Shown here: positions 1-12,900 of the stretch, one piece after another
Numbering within the stretch: position 1 is the stretch's first letter
Layout: each line of letters starts with the position of its first letter
Assembly (NCBI RefSeq): GCF_014805625.2
Contig: NW_023998436.1
Location: 1,948,565-2,012,564 of the forward strand
Source of the DNA: Glossina fuscipes
Lineage: Eukaryota > Arthropoda > Insecta > Diptera > Glossinidae
DNA length: 64,000 bases
Direction: 5' to 3'
Notes under the pieces: generated by a model
What the model was told of the DNA's origin: nothing
What the model saw: the letters and a program-made list of their open reading frames with translations, nothing else
The model's database searches: none
Position numbers and translations under genes: made by a program

Positions 1-185
1 GCAACCAATATGTTGAACACAAGAATTCACGACCAACAGACGGACAGATGGACAAATAGGTGAGGTCACACCAATTCGAGAAAATAATTCCGACTGAATC
101 TATCTCATTATCATCTAAGTGTTGTACACATTCACACAAATTTAATATATGCTAATATCGTAAGTGGTGCCAAGTATGGCAAACT
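1..185 (+). repeat. Family B dispersed repeat, 3' fragment
   Basis: The stretch reads through the family's usual order: a tract rich in acagacggacagatggac, a degenerate 'gattctgaatcgatc' segment, then 'cacaaatttaatatat' and 'gtaagtggtg'. The same order recurs in about a dozen places in this window. Only the 3' third is present and the window edge cuts it. No coding potential. Confidence 0.6.
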
Positions 186-299
186 AGTAAAAAAATCATG
201 TTTGGCCGTGGCTGAAACTTTTATATCTACCATGTTTATAATAACATTGAACATGGAAATATTAATTAATTGTTGCAGTTTCTGAGTAACGTGCAAAGA

Positions 300-600
300 A
301 TTTATCCCCGACGGATGGCGGCTATATTCACTTTGTCAAAACGTTTGCAACACGCAGGAGAAAATATAAGAGATCCCACAAAGTATTTAATATATACTTT
401 TGTTTAGAATCAAATTCTAAATCGATTTAAGCATGTCCGCACAGACGGACAAATTCTCCTGGCCGCAAAAATTAATGTATTGATCGCAAATTTGGCAGAA
501 ACATTGTAAGCTCTTGACCACAGGCCGGTATCGAAAGTGAACCAAATCGGTCAAAAGACACGTCCCCAGTGCCAAGTAAACTACGAATGTGGTGGTCTTT
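300..600 (+). repeat. Family A dispersed repeat
   Basis: Begins near 'cactttgtcaaaacgtttgc' and continues through 'gagatcccacaaagtat', a cgtccgcacagacgg tract, 'caaatttggcagaaacattg' and 'aaatcggtcaaaagacacgt'. It matches the copy at 5640-5910 almost word for word in its first 80 bases. Repeats of this kind are widespread in higher-fly genomes; I do not know a name for it. No intact ORF. The flanks (186-299 and 601-1330) show nothing recognisable. Confidence 0.65.
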
Positions 601-1330
601 TATTGTCTATATATAATTTTTCAATAGTCTGAAATCCCAGTTCCCATTGTTGTTCAGAAAAAGTATTGTCTTTGCAGGTTTTTACACTTTACCTGTTGCG
701 AAATTACGGAGAAAATGGCAAAACAACCTATAATCCTACAAGCGACTTCATAGCCAGCACGAAAACTTTTAATTTTTTTTAAGAGAGCATTGAAGGATTT
801 CGAATCGCCCTTGCCTTCCTATCTACTTAACGGTAATTTTGTTTGCAAACGCTTGAAAGTGAATAGAAGCGTTTACCAAAGGCAACTGTACGTATGTGAA
901 AAAAACTAGAAATCAAGAGGTCCGATATTAGACTGCAACTGGTGTTCATTTCACAGAGGTACTGTTTCGCGAGCACTTGAGAAAAAGTCTCGATAATTCC
1001 AGGAAAAGATTTGTTCCACATATTCTAAGGAATTGAAAGTTTCTGTTAAGCTGATAAATAAGAAAATTGCTGATAAATTTGCATCGGCTTACCCGCTTAA
1101 CGGATAAATTTAAATCTTTCCAAGTTATTGTTACTAAAATCAGGTCTTTGAGGAAATGGGTTTGCGTGAAAAGTACCTGTTTTTCTAAGAAATAAAATTC
1201 AGAAAATGGTAAAACCAAAAATGGAGTAATGATGCTTTACCTGTCAACGGTATAAAGGAAAGCAGTTTGATGCGATTGGCGAAAAGATTTATAAAAATTC
1301 GTAGAAACTAAACAGGCATCAAATGAAAAC

Positions 1331-2160
1331 ATTATAGTCGGTCTAGACCGGGCGTCGAATACTCTACACCACATTGTCTAACATAATTCTTATTTTTGCC
1401 AGAGATCACAAAAGTTACACCCTGTTTTTATATGAACTTGCTATTATGGGACTGTATATTAAACTTTTACACCCCTTTGCAAATAAAGGCCTACTTTCCG
1501 TAAGAATGCTTATTGCTAAGATGTTCAAGAATTGAGATATGTGTTCAACATTCAGCACAGTTAATTTTCGTATCAAACTGTTAGTATGGATCCATTTTTA
1601 TCATAGTACATTAAAACAAAACAATTTTCGTGAAAATCTTTATATAGACTAAGATCCAAATAATAGACCGAGTTAGTCCAAATTTGACGCAGTTCATTTT
1701 TTATGTTAAATTACTATTATGATATAATTTTCATAGTGAAGCATTGCTTTTTGTCGTATGAACTTAAGTTTTCCTTTTATGAGAGGAGGTTCAAAAAAAT
1801 GGGCAGAGCTGGTCCAAAACTTTCACTCCAATTTAGAATGCCGAAATATTATTACTTAGCCAATTTTGTCCAAAAAATTTTGAAAATTTTTGCCATATAA
1901 CGACTTTTGAAAATATGGCGTTATATGGCGAGTGGCTGAAAAAGCGGACCAATTCAAACTATTTTCAACAGCGTTTGTCCTTGCTCGTCGGTGTATGAAA
2001 TTTCATCAAAATATCTCAAAAATTGCGACCTACAGTTTGAACATAAATTAACATAGGCAGGCATCAGACGGACCGATAGGCTACAATCATTTTCTGAGTC
2101 GATCGGTATAATAAAAGGTAGGTCTGTCAACAAGAGAATAAAAATTCGAGCCAAAACTCG
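1331..2160 (+). repeat. Family B dispersed repeat, copy with 5' end
   Basis: Starts at 'cattatagtcggtctagacc', followed by 'atactctacaccacattgtc', and runs to 'gatcggtataataaaaggta' at about 2116. This 5' end is also visible near 24290 and, inverted, near 61590. The body carries 'cgttatatggcgagtggctg' and a ggcatcagacggaccg tract. It is noncoding. It lies about 420 bases upstream of the mu2-like gene and may sit next to its promoter. Confidence 0.65.
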
Positions 2161-2582
2161 TGCAGAAAGACTTCAAAGAACCCAAGTGCAGGAGGTTTGA
2201 CATCCTTAGACAGTCTTTCAGTATATTTAGCTTATGTAACAATTTATATGAAATTTTTCGGGCTGGTAACTTTAGGCATTTGAAGCAAGTGACTGCCTTT
2301 ATCAAATCAGCTGATTTTTCGTTCATAATTTCTTTTACAATCACGAATCGGCTACACTTTTTTTCTTTTGTCGGCATTTCTAGCAAGAGTTTTGACTGTA
2401 TAGTACCAAGTACGGTGATTTATGGGTTGACAGCGGAACAGAGCTTCTCATATTGAACACTCTGTCACATTAGTCTCTACCTATGCTCAAAATTATCATC
2501 ACTGGCTTTTAACTACGTTACTGGATTAAGGAACTAATTTTAACTTAACTTAGATAAAAATCTTCCTATAAAAGACTAGAAT

Positions 2583-5533
2583 ATGTGTAGTGAGAGTGCT
2601 GCCGCCCTTCAACTGCAAATTGATAATCAATGCTTTCCTTTGGAGAAAGGAAATTATTATTTAATTGGTCAGAGCAGTAAAAGTGGAAATTCGCCTAATT
2701 ACATACAACTTGGAGATACAATCTTGCGAAGATATTTTTATCGTTGACTTAGACAGTGCTAACGGAGCTCACGTAAATGGAAAGCGGCTTAAGCCTTTAA
2801 TTAAAGAACGTGTGAAGCCTAATGAGGAATTTGGTCTAGGTGATCATTTAAAGGCACAAATAAAATATATTGGAAGGCATACTATCTGTTCCGTAGGAAC
2901 ATTGAGTTATGTATGTAATACCAACGAATCTATTGTGGAGCCCATAGCAATAGAAGAACAAGTTTTGAATTGTAAGGCCAGCAATGATAATAAGGTGCAA
3001 CAAGTACAGAGTGTGAAAACCAATAACCTTCCGGGAAACAATTTAACATTTCCAGAAGCTCAGCTCTATCCATCAAAATCAAGATCTACAACATCCGGTG
3101 ATGGAAATAGTGACAACAGCAACGTAAATCAGTTGTTAATCAATGTTGATGAAACAGAGAATTATTTCTTCGCGCCAGAAACTCACGAAGCTAGAGCTAA
3201 CGACTCAGATTTGGATACGGTCGAATCTGTCAACGTTTACGCAATAACAGGCAATCAATTTAAAATCTCTACTCAAGAATTCAATTGAATTGAATTGAAG
3301 GCTCTCAAATCATACCCGCAAAAGAGCGCAACATGACATTGCTAAGTAAGTCGGCTGAAGTTCTACAAGATTTGCAGGGGCCTGAAAAGGAAACAAGAGA
3401 AATGTCGCCAATAAATTGGCCATCAATTGGATGCTCGCAAAATCAAGAGTTATCAAGTACTTCGTTTAGAGATGGAAATGTTACCCCAGATATATTTGAT
3501 TCTTTGGAATCGAGTGAACCGATCCAAGAAGAACGGAATGAACTCAATAAGGATAATGTAAATCCCGTCACAGAGAAAGAAGAAGATCTCGTGCCTGCCC
3601 AGCTATCTCCTACCAGAGCTTTACTTAAAAATATGTCGCAGAATCAAACAGGATCGAATGAAACCTTGTTAACATTACGCGACAAAGAAAACAATCGTCC
3701 TGCCAATGAAGGGCAATCTAAATCTATATTGATGGCAGCATGTGCAACAAATGTGCTTGATAATGCAGATGCTGTATTGAGTGAGAAATTTGTAAAACCG
3801 CCAAGTTCAAGCTCATCGACAACAAGAACTGCTTTAAATTCTACATTGTTAAAAGACGAAACGGACTTGAAAAGTTTAGCGGTGCCTTTTGAGGATGCGG
3901 ACGCAAAAAAGATCCTAGCCGCTAGAATGGGCATGCTTAAGAGGCCCCTACCTGGACATACCTCCGCGAAAGGTAACATATCCATGCCCAACCGCAGTTC
4001 TAAAGTCGATTCAAACGTAGAGTTGCACATGCCCAAGGAGCACATTAATATTTCCCATCTAGAGGCAAAAAACAGTGATGTATTTGCTTTAACGATGAGA
4101 GCGAAAAAGACGACGGAAATGGTGTGGTAAGGTTAATTAAAAAAAAATCAAAACCTGACAACGATTTCGAAAGGCTTTTACCACATTTAAAGGACACCTC
4201 ACCGAGAGCTAAGCGATTTAAAACATCTCGCGGAGCAAACAAGTTCCAGGATTCCATCCAAAATCGCAGCGAAGATGTAAGAGAAGACAAAAAAAGAAAT
4301 CGGCATAAAGAGGTTATCGCTGAATGCGATAGGAATTCGAACCATGTCAAATCCAGTAAGGGAACCGAAAGGACACAGGAAATCGCGAGCGAAAGCGGCA
4401 CATCCATGACAAGCATTGCAAGGCCAAATGTACCAATGAGACGTTTAACACGTTCTATGACGCGTGACTGAGAACTAAGAAAAGTTTCCTCTAAATTAGC
4501 CCTAGTTGAAAGCGAAAGCAGCGCATCACCAACAAGTATTCCAACTGTGGAGATATCAAGTAAGCGTTTGACAGGTTCAAGTTTGCAAGCTCAGGCATTC
4601 AGGCGTTCTCCTGCTTTATCTAAAAAGGCAATCGATGCAAGTTCAAATGTTCTTGAAAAGAAACGAAAGACTCGCCTAAGTCTACAATTAGAAATTGGTG
4701 ATGGAAGCAATCATTTAACCAAACAACCTTCCAAGCGCATTATAGAAACCAGTGCACGGTCCAAACAAAACCAAGGTCCTACGATTTGCAAACCTGTCCA
4801 AGAAATGGTACTAAAAAATGAACTTAAGCGCAAACGTCGCGACACGCATATTTCAGGCCAATCCTTTAAGGGCGCAAAGAAGCGTGCTGAGGAAGAATCA
4901 AATATGCCATCAACTTCCGCTTTATCAAAAAAGTGCTTGCAAATATCTACTACAATGGTGGATAAAAATTTTCTTAATGAGCTAATACAAAATTCCAAAG
5001 GTCAATGGACCGTAACCGATGATCCTTTGAATAGTGAAATTTTAATTATGGATAAAGGTGCTCGCACCTATAAATTTCTCTTAGCCATGGCAAAAGGAAT
5101 ACCGATTGTCACGACACAATGGATTCAAAAAGTGAATGAAACTCGTTCCTTAAAACCTGTTAAAAACTATTTCTTTAGCGATCCTGTATTTGAGAAAAAA
5201 TACAAATTTTCCGTTGCAAACTCTTTAAATATGGCCAAGAAAAACAGTCTCTTTGAAGGTTATGGATTCTTTGTAACTTCAAATGTTAAGCCCCAGCCGA
5301 GAGAAATTAAAACTATTATCGATTGTGCCGGTGGCCATGTTCACAACGAATATGATAGAATTAATCAAGTGCAACAGGGAAAACTGTATTTGGTTTCTTG
5401 CTCAGATGATAGGAAAGATTGGCGTACATTTCGTCGTCATTACAAAAATATTACTATCATTCCCTCGGAAGCCATCATGTCGGCTGTAGTGCGTCAGGAC
5501 AATAATTTTCTTAATAAATTTGTTTTGGTTTGA
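2583..5533 (+). pseudogene. mu2: mu2/MDC1-like FHA-BRCT DNA-damage protein, disrupted
   Basis: Fly Mu2 is the MDC1-type protein that binds phosphorylated H2Av at double-strand breaks and telomeres: an N-terminal FHA domain, a long polar middle and C-terminal tandem BRCT domains. That order is visible here. An ATG at 2583 opens a reading frame with 'NYYLIGQSSKSGN' and 'IQLGDTILRR'; another frame carries 'IFIVDLDSANGAHVNGKRL' (FHA strands). A Ser/Lys-rich middle follows. Two BRCT repeats lie at about 4930-5210 ('GIPIVTTQWI') and 5250-5530 ('CAGGHVHNEYDRINQ'). The coding sequence changes frame near 2740, at 3288-3333 (in an AATTG tandem repeat) and near 4124, and has an in-frame TGA at 4469-4471 with open frame on both sides. 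The FHA segment that should carry the phosphothreonine-binding Ser-Arg and His is missing. GTAAGG at 4127 could instead be an intron start, but no good acceptor follows. This is either a pseudogene or a divergent gene with several assembly errors; the FHA gap favours decay. Confidence 0.75.
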
Positions 5534-5639
5534 AATTTTTTTCCTTTGGTTTTTTCTTTCATTTAAATTTTTTCTTCTGAACTATGATTTTTTGGAATTC
5601 TCTTATTTTCGCACTTCTTCATTTTTTTATACCTACCAC

Positions 5640-6180
5640 CAATGAATAGGGACTATAATCACTTTGTCAAAACGTTTGCAACACGCAGGAGAAAATATAA
5701 GAGATCCCACAAAGTATATAATATACACTTTTGATCAGCATCTAAACCTGTTTAAGCAGGTCCGTCTGCCCGTCTGCGTAATGTCTGTTCAAAAACTTTC
5801 TCCTGGCAGCAAAAATGAAACTATCGACTTAGAATTTGATAGAAACATTGAAGCATTGTCCGCAAGTTGATATCCAAAATGGCCCAAATCGGTGAAACGA
5901 CACGTAAATGGAGTGCACCTTTAAAATTGGGATTTGCTCATTACTCATAAGCTGTAGCAGATAAATGTGGCATGGCGATTCCAAAAAAAAATTTCCCACG
6001 TCTACTCAAAGTTATAGTGTACCAATATTTAATACTAATAATGCACCTAAACATGTTCCTCTGATCACCTGCCCATCTGTCCGTCTGCCTAACTGTGTGG
6101 TATCTGTGGTAAGCATTCGCCGATTCGCAAAAATGAATGTATCGCCTATGCACTTGCAATAGAATTTGGAAGTACCACGC
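5640..6180 (+). repeat. Family A dispersed repeat, two modules
   Basis: The first module (5640-5990) begins 'cactttgtcaaaacgtttgc'. The second (about 6040-6180) has 'cctgcccatctgtccgtctg', 'tgtggtatctgtggtaagc' and 'aaaatgaatgtatcgcctat'. Copies near 20400 and 57000 show the same two-module order, so the element probably consists of two related halves. It lies just 3' of the mu2-like gene. Confidence 0.6.
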
Positions 6181-6369
6181 CTGATGACTTATTCTTCGAC
6201 AAGGCAGTCAGACGCGACAGGGCAAGTCAAAATGAATCGCATTACACAATACGCAAAAGTGCATCAACGCTTACAGCCTACAGGCTACAGCTATTCGTCA
6301 GGCCATAAAGTTTGAGGGTAAAGATAAACTTAGAACGGTTATCTTCACAGATATTTTGTCAGTCCACAT

Positions 6370-7000
6370 TGTCTAAATTTGGTTGACTTGTTTGTCAGTT
6401 TACTCTTATGAATCAATATTCAACAGGAAATATTAAAACTTACACCTTGTTGGTAAGAAGAACTATGAAATTTGGCGTTCAAAAATTGACCCAGCCGGTC
6501 CAATGTTTTCATATCAATCTAAAATGCTGAAATGCTACTACTTAGGCACTTTTTCCGAGAAATTTTGAAAATTGTAATTTTTTCCATATAGCGACTTTTC
6601 AGAATAGGGCGTAATATGGGAAATGGTTGAAAACGTGGACTGATCCGAACTCTCTTGAATAGCGTTCGCCCTTGGGCCAAAACACGTCACTATACGAAAT
6701 TCCATCAAAATGTCTCAAGAATTGCGAAGTTGCCTTTAAAATGGCAACAAATCATACAACAAAACGGTGCATATTTGACCCAAATCGGACAATCCGAAGC
6801 ATGTTAAATAAAGTCCTGAAGTTCATATAAAAATAATGGATTTCTTTTTCCCCAAACTAATATATGGATAGACATCAGCTGGACAGATGGATAGACTGGC
6901 TTAAATCAATTCAGATTATGATTCTGAATGCATCTGCATAGTAAAAGGCGAGTCTAATATATTCTGTACCATAAGTGGTGTAGAGTAAAATAAAAACAAA
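6370..7000 (+). repeat. Family B dispersed repeat
   Basis: Lacks the extreme 5' end but contains the core 'ccatatagcgacttttcaga', 'cgttcgcccttgggccaaaa' and a cagatggatagactgg tract. It ends with 'taagtggtgtagagtaaaat', the 3' end also seen near 52430 and (inverted) near 60610. Confidence 0.6.
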
Positions 7001-8990
7001 TGTTGTCAAACTGAAGGCCATTTCATCAGTGCATTCTTACATTTATAACTCGGCAAACATATATGATCGATAAACCGTGCGAGGAGATATTCCCTATGTC
7101 CCTAGTGGTGCAAAGTGGGATTTTCAAAAAAAAAAAATAGGAAATAGAATACACGACCTTCTCCTTCATGTTATTTTATAGGTTTAAAAATTACTATTTT
7201 TTATTTTTTTTTTTTATTTTGAAATATTGGCATCGCAAAGTTCTTGATAAAATTTACGTAACATGAAAAATGTTTTTCCCGCATCAAGTTGTTCAAAAAA
7301 CCCGAAGCTTTTTAAATAAAACGCAGAAAATAGAGGAGATAGATATTGAGGGAAACATTCTCTCTCGACAAAACTTAAATCTTAAACATTTACCACTTAA
7401 ATCATTAATTAAATGAAATTTTAACTTCACTGTTTTATGCAAGCGTTTCATGAAAAAAAAGAAAAACTTAACAAAGAACTGAAGAACTTTTCTTTAAACT
7501 TTATGTAAACATATTAAAATTTAGTATCCTTTCGCTTTCCTGTTTTCATCAAGCGGCTTTTTATTGTCAACAAAATATTGAAGCACGACCACTGCTACAA
7601 ATCGCATTTTTTGTTTCGACATTGTTGCACACACATGAGGCCATAAGCAGCGACAATTTAAACAATGAATTCTTAAGTTGCTCTGCGCACAAATAAAACG
7701 AAGTATATATCGAGTATACATCGTACATATATATATATATATATATACATGAAACTATGTCTTAACTTAAATTTTTTGTTTGTCGTTTGCCTTTCTGCAG
7801 TTGCATAACTTTATGAAAAAACGGTACTTTCTGCAGAAATCGAATAAAATAGCCAAAAAGTGGTAGAGAGAGAGAGAGGGAAGGGTTTGTAGTAATGGGA
7901 TGAGGTAAGTAAGGACTGCATGTGTTTTTGACAATTTTTAAACTGAAAAAAAATGTTGTAGTCTTTGTTGTTGGATTTTTTTACATTTTTTCTTCCTTCT
8001 GTTTTTTTTTTAGTTTTTCTAACGCTTATAGAATGTAAAAAAAAAGAAAAAAAAGAAGTAGAATTGCCGGATACGACAATAGAAGTGATTTAGTAGTAGC
8101 AGTAGCGATAGTAAAGTGTAGTACGAGCAGTTGTAATAGTAGAAGTAGTGTTAGAGGTAATGATAGTTGATGGCAATAGTTTGTTGGATGGCGTTATCAT
8201 CAAGGACATCCTTGAGAGCGGACAACAACACAAAATCATTTTGAACGCACAACGCATAGAAGACATTTTTCTTCTTCGTCTTCTTCTTCTTTTTTTGATT
8301 TTCAAGTATTAAAAACAAAAAAAATATTTAAAAAACCGCAAAGATTTGTTTGTTTATTTTTTTGTATTTCTTTGAATTTCGTCTCTGTAAGAGCATTAAA
8401 TCGAATTAATTGATCCGTTGCTACTTTGACAAGTGTTACATAACTGGAATCATTTCAAGCATTGATGATTTTACAAATTATTGCATGTCCAATAAATGAA
8501 CTCAACAAGAAAACTCATCCAATCCTATCGTACTTATGCTGTTAATCTTGGATGACATTTCGAAAGAAATTTAAGAAAAAAAAAAAGAAAAGAGAGAAGA
8601 GAGAAGAGAGAGATAAAAATAAACTCAAAAAGCTTATAAAACCAATTTATTTTGTGATGGATATTGCTTGACGTTCTTATAAATCGGTATTTTTTTTTTT
8701 TTTTTTCTTTTTATCTATATGTACGCATAAGCGTTGAATGCAATTTTTGTACACAAATAAGATCAGAACATTATCAGGATAAAGCAATAAGCAATTATGT
8801 GTTTTATGCTCAATACACTGAGCAAATGTAGGAAGAATAATTTTTTTTTTTTTTCCATCACAAGTACTTATCAAAGATCATCCATATACCTAAATGCAGG
8901 AGGCCGATAAAGTCTACATACAGTGCCGAAAATTGTCTTATTAAAAACCGATAAGTTGAAGGTGAAAAAATATTGTAACGTAAAACTTTT
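7001..8990. other. Gene-less AT-rich stretch with simple repeats
   Basis: Mostly A/T runs. It holds an (AT)n tract at 7727-7747, a GA-rich tract near 7866-7880, a TAG/GTA-rich degenerate triplet run at about 8088-8160, TTC repeats near 8270-8290, GA-rich sequence at 8580-8615 and several poly-T runs. I see no gene; the ORFs here are low-complexity. Confidence 0.6.
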
Positions 8991-8997
8991 TTTGTGA

Positions 8998-9345
8998 TTC
9001 TACTCTCAACTCTATACAACCTACACTGGTTGTGATACAGAGCATATTGACTTTGTACGGACGTATGTAACATGCAGAAGGGCTTAAGAAAGACTCACCT
9101 TTTATTATACCGATCGATTCGGAATCAATTTCTGAATTGATCTAAGCCTGTTTGTCCGTCCGATGCCAGTCCATGTAATTTGTGTTCAATCCACAAGTGG
9201 CAAATTTTCAGATATTTTGAGGAAATTTGCTAGACCGACGTGTTTTGACCCAACGACGAACATTGTTGAAAATGGTTTGTAATGGTCAACTTTTTCGACC
9301 ACTTCCAATATAATGGCTTATTTTGAAAAGTTGAACAACTATAGG
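8998..9345 (-). repeat. Family B dispersed repeat, inverted
   Basis: Reads as the reverse complement of the family: 'tctactctcaactctataca' at the left end, then 'ccttttattataccgatcga', 'gtttgtccgtccgatgcc' and 'cgaccacttccaatataatg'. The 5' half of the element is missing. Confidence 0.6.
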
Positions 9346-9689
9346 ATGACGTAAGACCGCAGCCCACTCTATGGTTTCCAGTTATTTCGATTTGTATAAA
9401 AAACAAGTATGAAATCGATAACATATCCGACGGGGACTAAGTATTTTATGCTTCACCTCACCTTTAGATTCACGTGTACCGAAAACAACTATGGAAATTA
9501 TATTCGTTTGTGACCACCAACTTTATCTTAAGAAAATTGCTCGAAGAAGAATGAAATTTCCTTACTCTACAACATCGAGTGGATTCGGCAGACTTTTTCC
9601 ATTCCTGTGGTGTTATGGAATCATCTATACAATATTTGTGTCAATTTTTATCGTCGTAACTGGTGCAGTTTATGACTAATGAGCAAAAA

Positions 9690-9960
9690 ATTTAATTTTG
9701 CTGCTTTGTAGGATGGGCATGGCTCTAATGTAGCTTATAAGTAATTAGCAAAATAGTCAGAAAGCAGACGTGTTCGCAGTTAAGTTTGCATTGTGAGCGT
9801 ATCCCTTGGCCGATTTGACCCATTTTCAATATCAACTTTTGTGCAAGAACTTCCAAAGTTTTTGGCGAACTGCAAGCGGGAAATGTTTTGCAAGCAGGAA
9901 AATTTTTACGCGGATACACACAGATTATCAGCCGGACAGACGGACAGATAATCAAAAGTC
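9690..9960 (-). repeat. Family A dispersed repeat, inverted fragment
   Basis: On the minus strand it contains 'gaagttcttgcacaaaagtt' and 'gaaaatgggtcaaatcggcc', matching the middle of other family A copies. A ccggacagacggacag tract stands at its right end on the plus strand. Confidence 0.5.
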
Positions 9961-12900
9961 ATATGTATACGATGAAAAATGCGTATACTGAAGCTTTTAT
10001 TTAGACGTTTTCCGATCTTTTCGAAGTAATATAAATTTCAAGACTTCTTGAGGCTACTAAGCACCATACTTGTCATAAGGATACAATGGCTGTCCAAATA
10101 AAGAACAAGCCATCGACTGAAACCAGTATTATAAAGGACCAGCACTAGGATAGCAGTACCTTCCAACTAAGCGCTGCTAAAGTTTTCTTAATGACTTTTA
10201 TAATATTGGGCGTAGTGTTTTTATATTGAAAAATCGTTGTTACGTAAGGCAAGCGTTTGACCTTGATAGACCGGGATAATTGTTTTTGTTCTTGGCCTTC
10301 CACGGCTTCCAAAATTTCATTGGGTAAAAGAAATTCATAACATCTTATATCCATTTACTCCGTCTAGAAGAAGTGCGAAGAATATTCGGCTTTATCGTCC
10401 AGGTTAATGATTCCTTTGGCCTTCTCTATACGTATCCAAATACGGTGATGGTCAAGGAGAAAGAAAGTGTGTGGTCGAACGGTGTTTGGTTTTTACGGCG
10501 GTGTCTGTAGACATAAGACTACTATCCGGCAGAGCACGTTGACAGGACACCCTGCCTCAAACGTAGAACAATGGGTGGGGAGTAATAACGGAGAAATTAA
10601 TTTTTTCCTGAGGTAATTTTTCACTTGTCATGGAAATTTCTCAAGTTATCTGTGTCGTTTCAAATTAAGAACAGATAACGCATGGAATAAACAACGATGT
10701 GCAGCACAACGTTTTCGTCTATCCGGCTATTTTTGAGTTGTCTGGCAAGGGAACTTAAGCCAGGTAACATACCTTTCCCCGATAGATGGAAGAAGTGTGT
10801 GCAAGACATGCGTCGATATAAATCCATACGAAGCCGCCATTCGAATCCCTAATCTTAGGCGAAGATGGAAGTTATAAGATGATACAATGAGGATGAAGAG
10901 TCCATAAGTCTGCATTTCGTGGCAATGCGAAACCGGTTTTGGAATGGCTCGGTAACATAATGTCAAATCTGTGCAAGATATATATCCTGCCGCACATGTT
11001 TCTTTATCGTCTCTCGACGCCTTCCCTTTCCTCATCATCTATACTTCACGACACAACGAAATTGTTCTTCGTACTAATTCGAAAAAATAACATCTCCACG
11101 CTCGGTAACGTAATGTCAAATCGATGCAAGAAAAATATCTTGTCGGAAATGTTTGTTTATTGTGTCCCCACTGCCCCTTCAACTTAAACAGGAATTAGGT
11201 TTTGTAGATATCACTGCTCGATATTTAAAGATGAGCCGTTAGCTGGACAACCTCAACACTGCTGTTGTTTTCGCGATCCTAAAAGTTTAACGACGAGAAC
11301 GAGTGCAAGGGAGAGAAACAAAGAGAAAATGGCAACTAGCAGACCACCTGTCCGTAATGTAAACACAGCGTGGAAAAACCTTTGCATAGTTGACATGCCC
11401 TAAAAATAGGGAAGGTAGCGGCTGTGATGGATGGACAATGTTTTTACTTAAATATCCGGGACTACAGATAAGTTAACTTTTAGTAGAATATCGGCAAGAA
11501 ATGATGCGCACCCGCAATAACATCAATTATATCAAAAGCTTGAAACAAGATTGTCAAAGGCAAGAGATGGTTAATTTGAGTAAACTTGAGCTGTGACAGT
11601 AAAATTACATTCTTTTTATCATTGTGTGTTCAGTTCAAAATTGTTACATGAAACTGCAACCTAATATAACGAGACTGGATAGATTACAATTGAACTTCAA
11701 CGTTGAAACCTCAGTTAAAAGCACAAAAGTATTGTAATGAATGTAAGGCGGCATCATGAGAAGGGGCGAAGTAAGCGTAATAATGACATGTGTATGTATT
11801 GCAATCCGTTACAAAAAAATATTTCAAATTTTATACTCAGTCACATATATGCGATGCTTGTAAGGAAATTTAACAAACAAATGCATGTACGTAGAGCATA
11901 TTTTATTAGCATTCTTTAGGCTTAATGTCCTTTATACAGCCAGATGATGCTGTTTGTTGTGTTTCGTATCCAAAACATTAGTCATTCGTTACCAAATAAC
12001 AACACAACGAACTTGATGATTATATGGAGAATCCAATACACATATGCACATCTACATTTACATTTACATCTACATTGGATCTTACTTTGTTAACTTTTTA
12101 TTTGCATTTTTGCTATGCAAGAACAACTTTGAAAGGATTTCATTCATTTATGCATGAAGAGATGTTCTAATTGTTGATGGTTTTTTTTCCCCCCTTTTTT
12201 TTTGCTGCTGCTGCTGGTACATTAGTTATTGTTGTAATTATTGTTGTTGCTTTTATGTTATACATTGTAGCAAATTTTTATATCAAAACACAAGTTATTG
12301 CAGCAGTAAACACAACAAGAATATATGCATTTTAATATGGTTATGGTATCAACCTTACTCTATATACTATATAGTATAGTACAACAATGTAAATGGAAAT
12401 CCTTAAAAATCTTTTCTTTTTTTTTTTATCTTTACTTTTGCCTCATTTCTTATAAACAGCAATTTATGCACAACAAGTAAACAAATAATCCTGTGGCAAG
12501 AAAAGAGAAACAAAAAAACTTAATTGAATCTTTGATCACAAAACGTGATAAGATTTAGAATGAAGGTCTTATCCTTAAGTTTTCTATTAGCTGCCAACAT
12601 ATCTTGAAATGGAAAATTCAACTTCAATTTATTCTTCATTCAAGTAATAAGCCCTTATCTTACACAACTTCCTCAAGCAAACTGATTAAAGTAATTTTAA
12701 CTATGGATTCTCTTAAAATGCATTTAACGCTTAAATCACAAGTCTTTATATAGAAAAAATAAAGAAAAATTGACAAGGAAGAAAGTGGTTATATTGCCTT
12801 GGGTCGCGAATCGTTTAACATCTTCTACTGAATTTTTTATAACATTTGAAAGTAAAATAGAATAAAGCATGCACTTGATATATCGATCGTTCATTGTACC

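Noticed and set aside
2087..2386. Minus-strand 99-codon ORF head to head with mu2
   Set aside because: It starts 200 bases from the mu2 start and could be a divergent gene, but its 3' third is family B repeat, an equally long ORF exists on the other strand, and no domain is visible.
3644..4045. Minus-strand ORF of 133 codons in the mu2-like region
   Set aside because: Antisense to the longer plus-strand frame; no motif; a shadow of the Ser/Lys-rich coding region.
8090..8305. Minus-strand ORF with an Arg/Lys-rich start
   Set aside because: It arises from degenerate triplet repeats (CTT and TAG runs).
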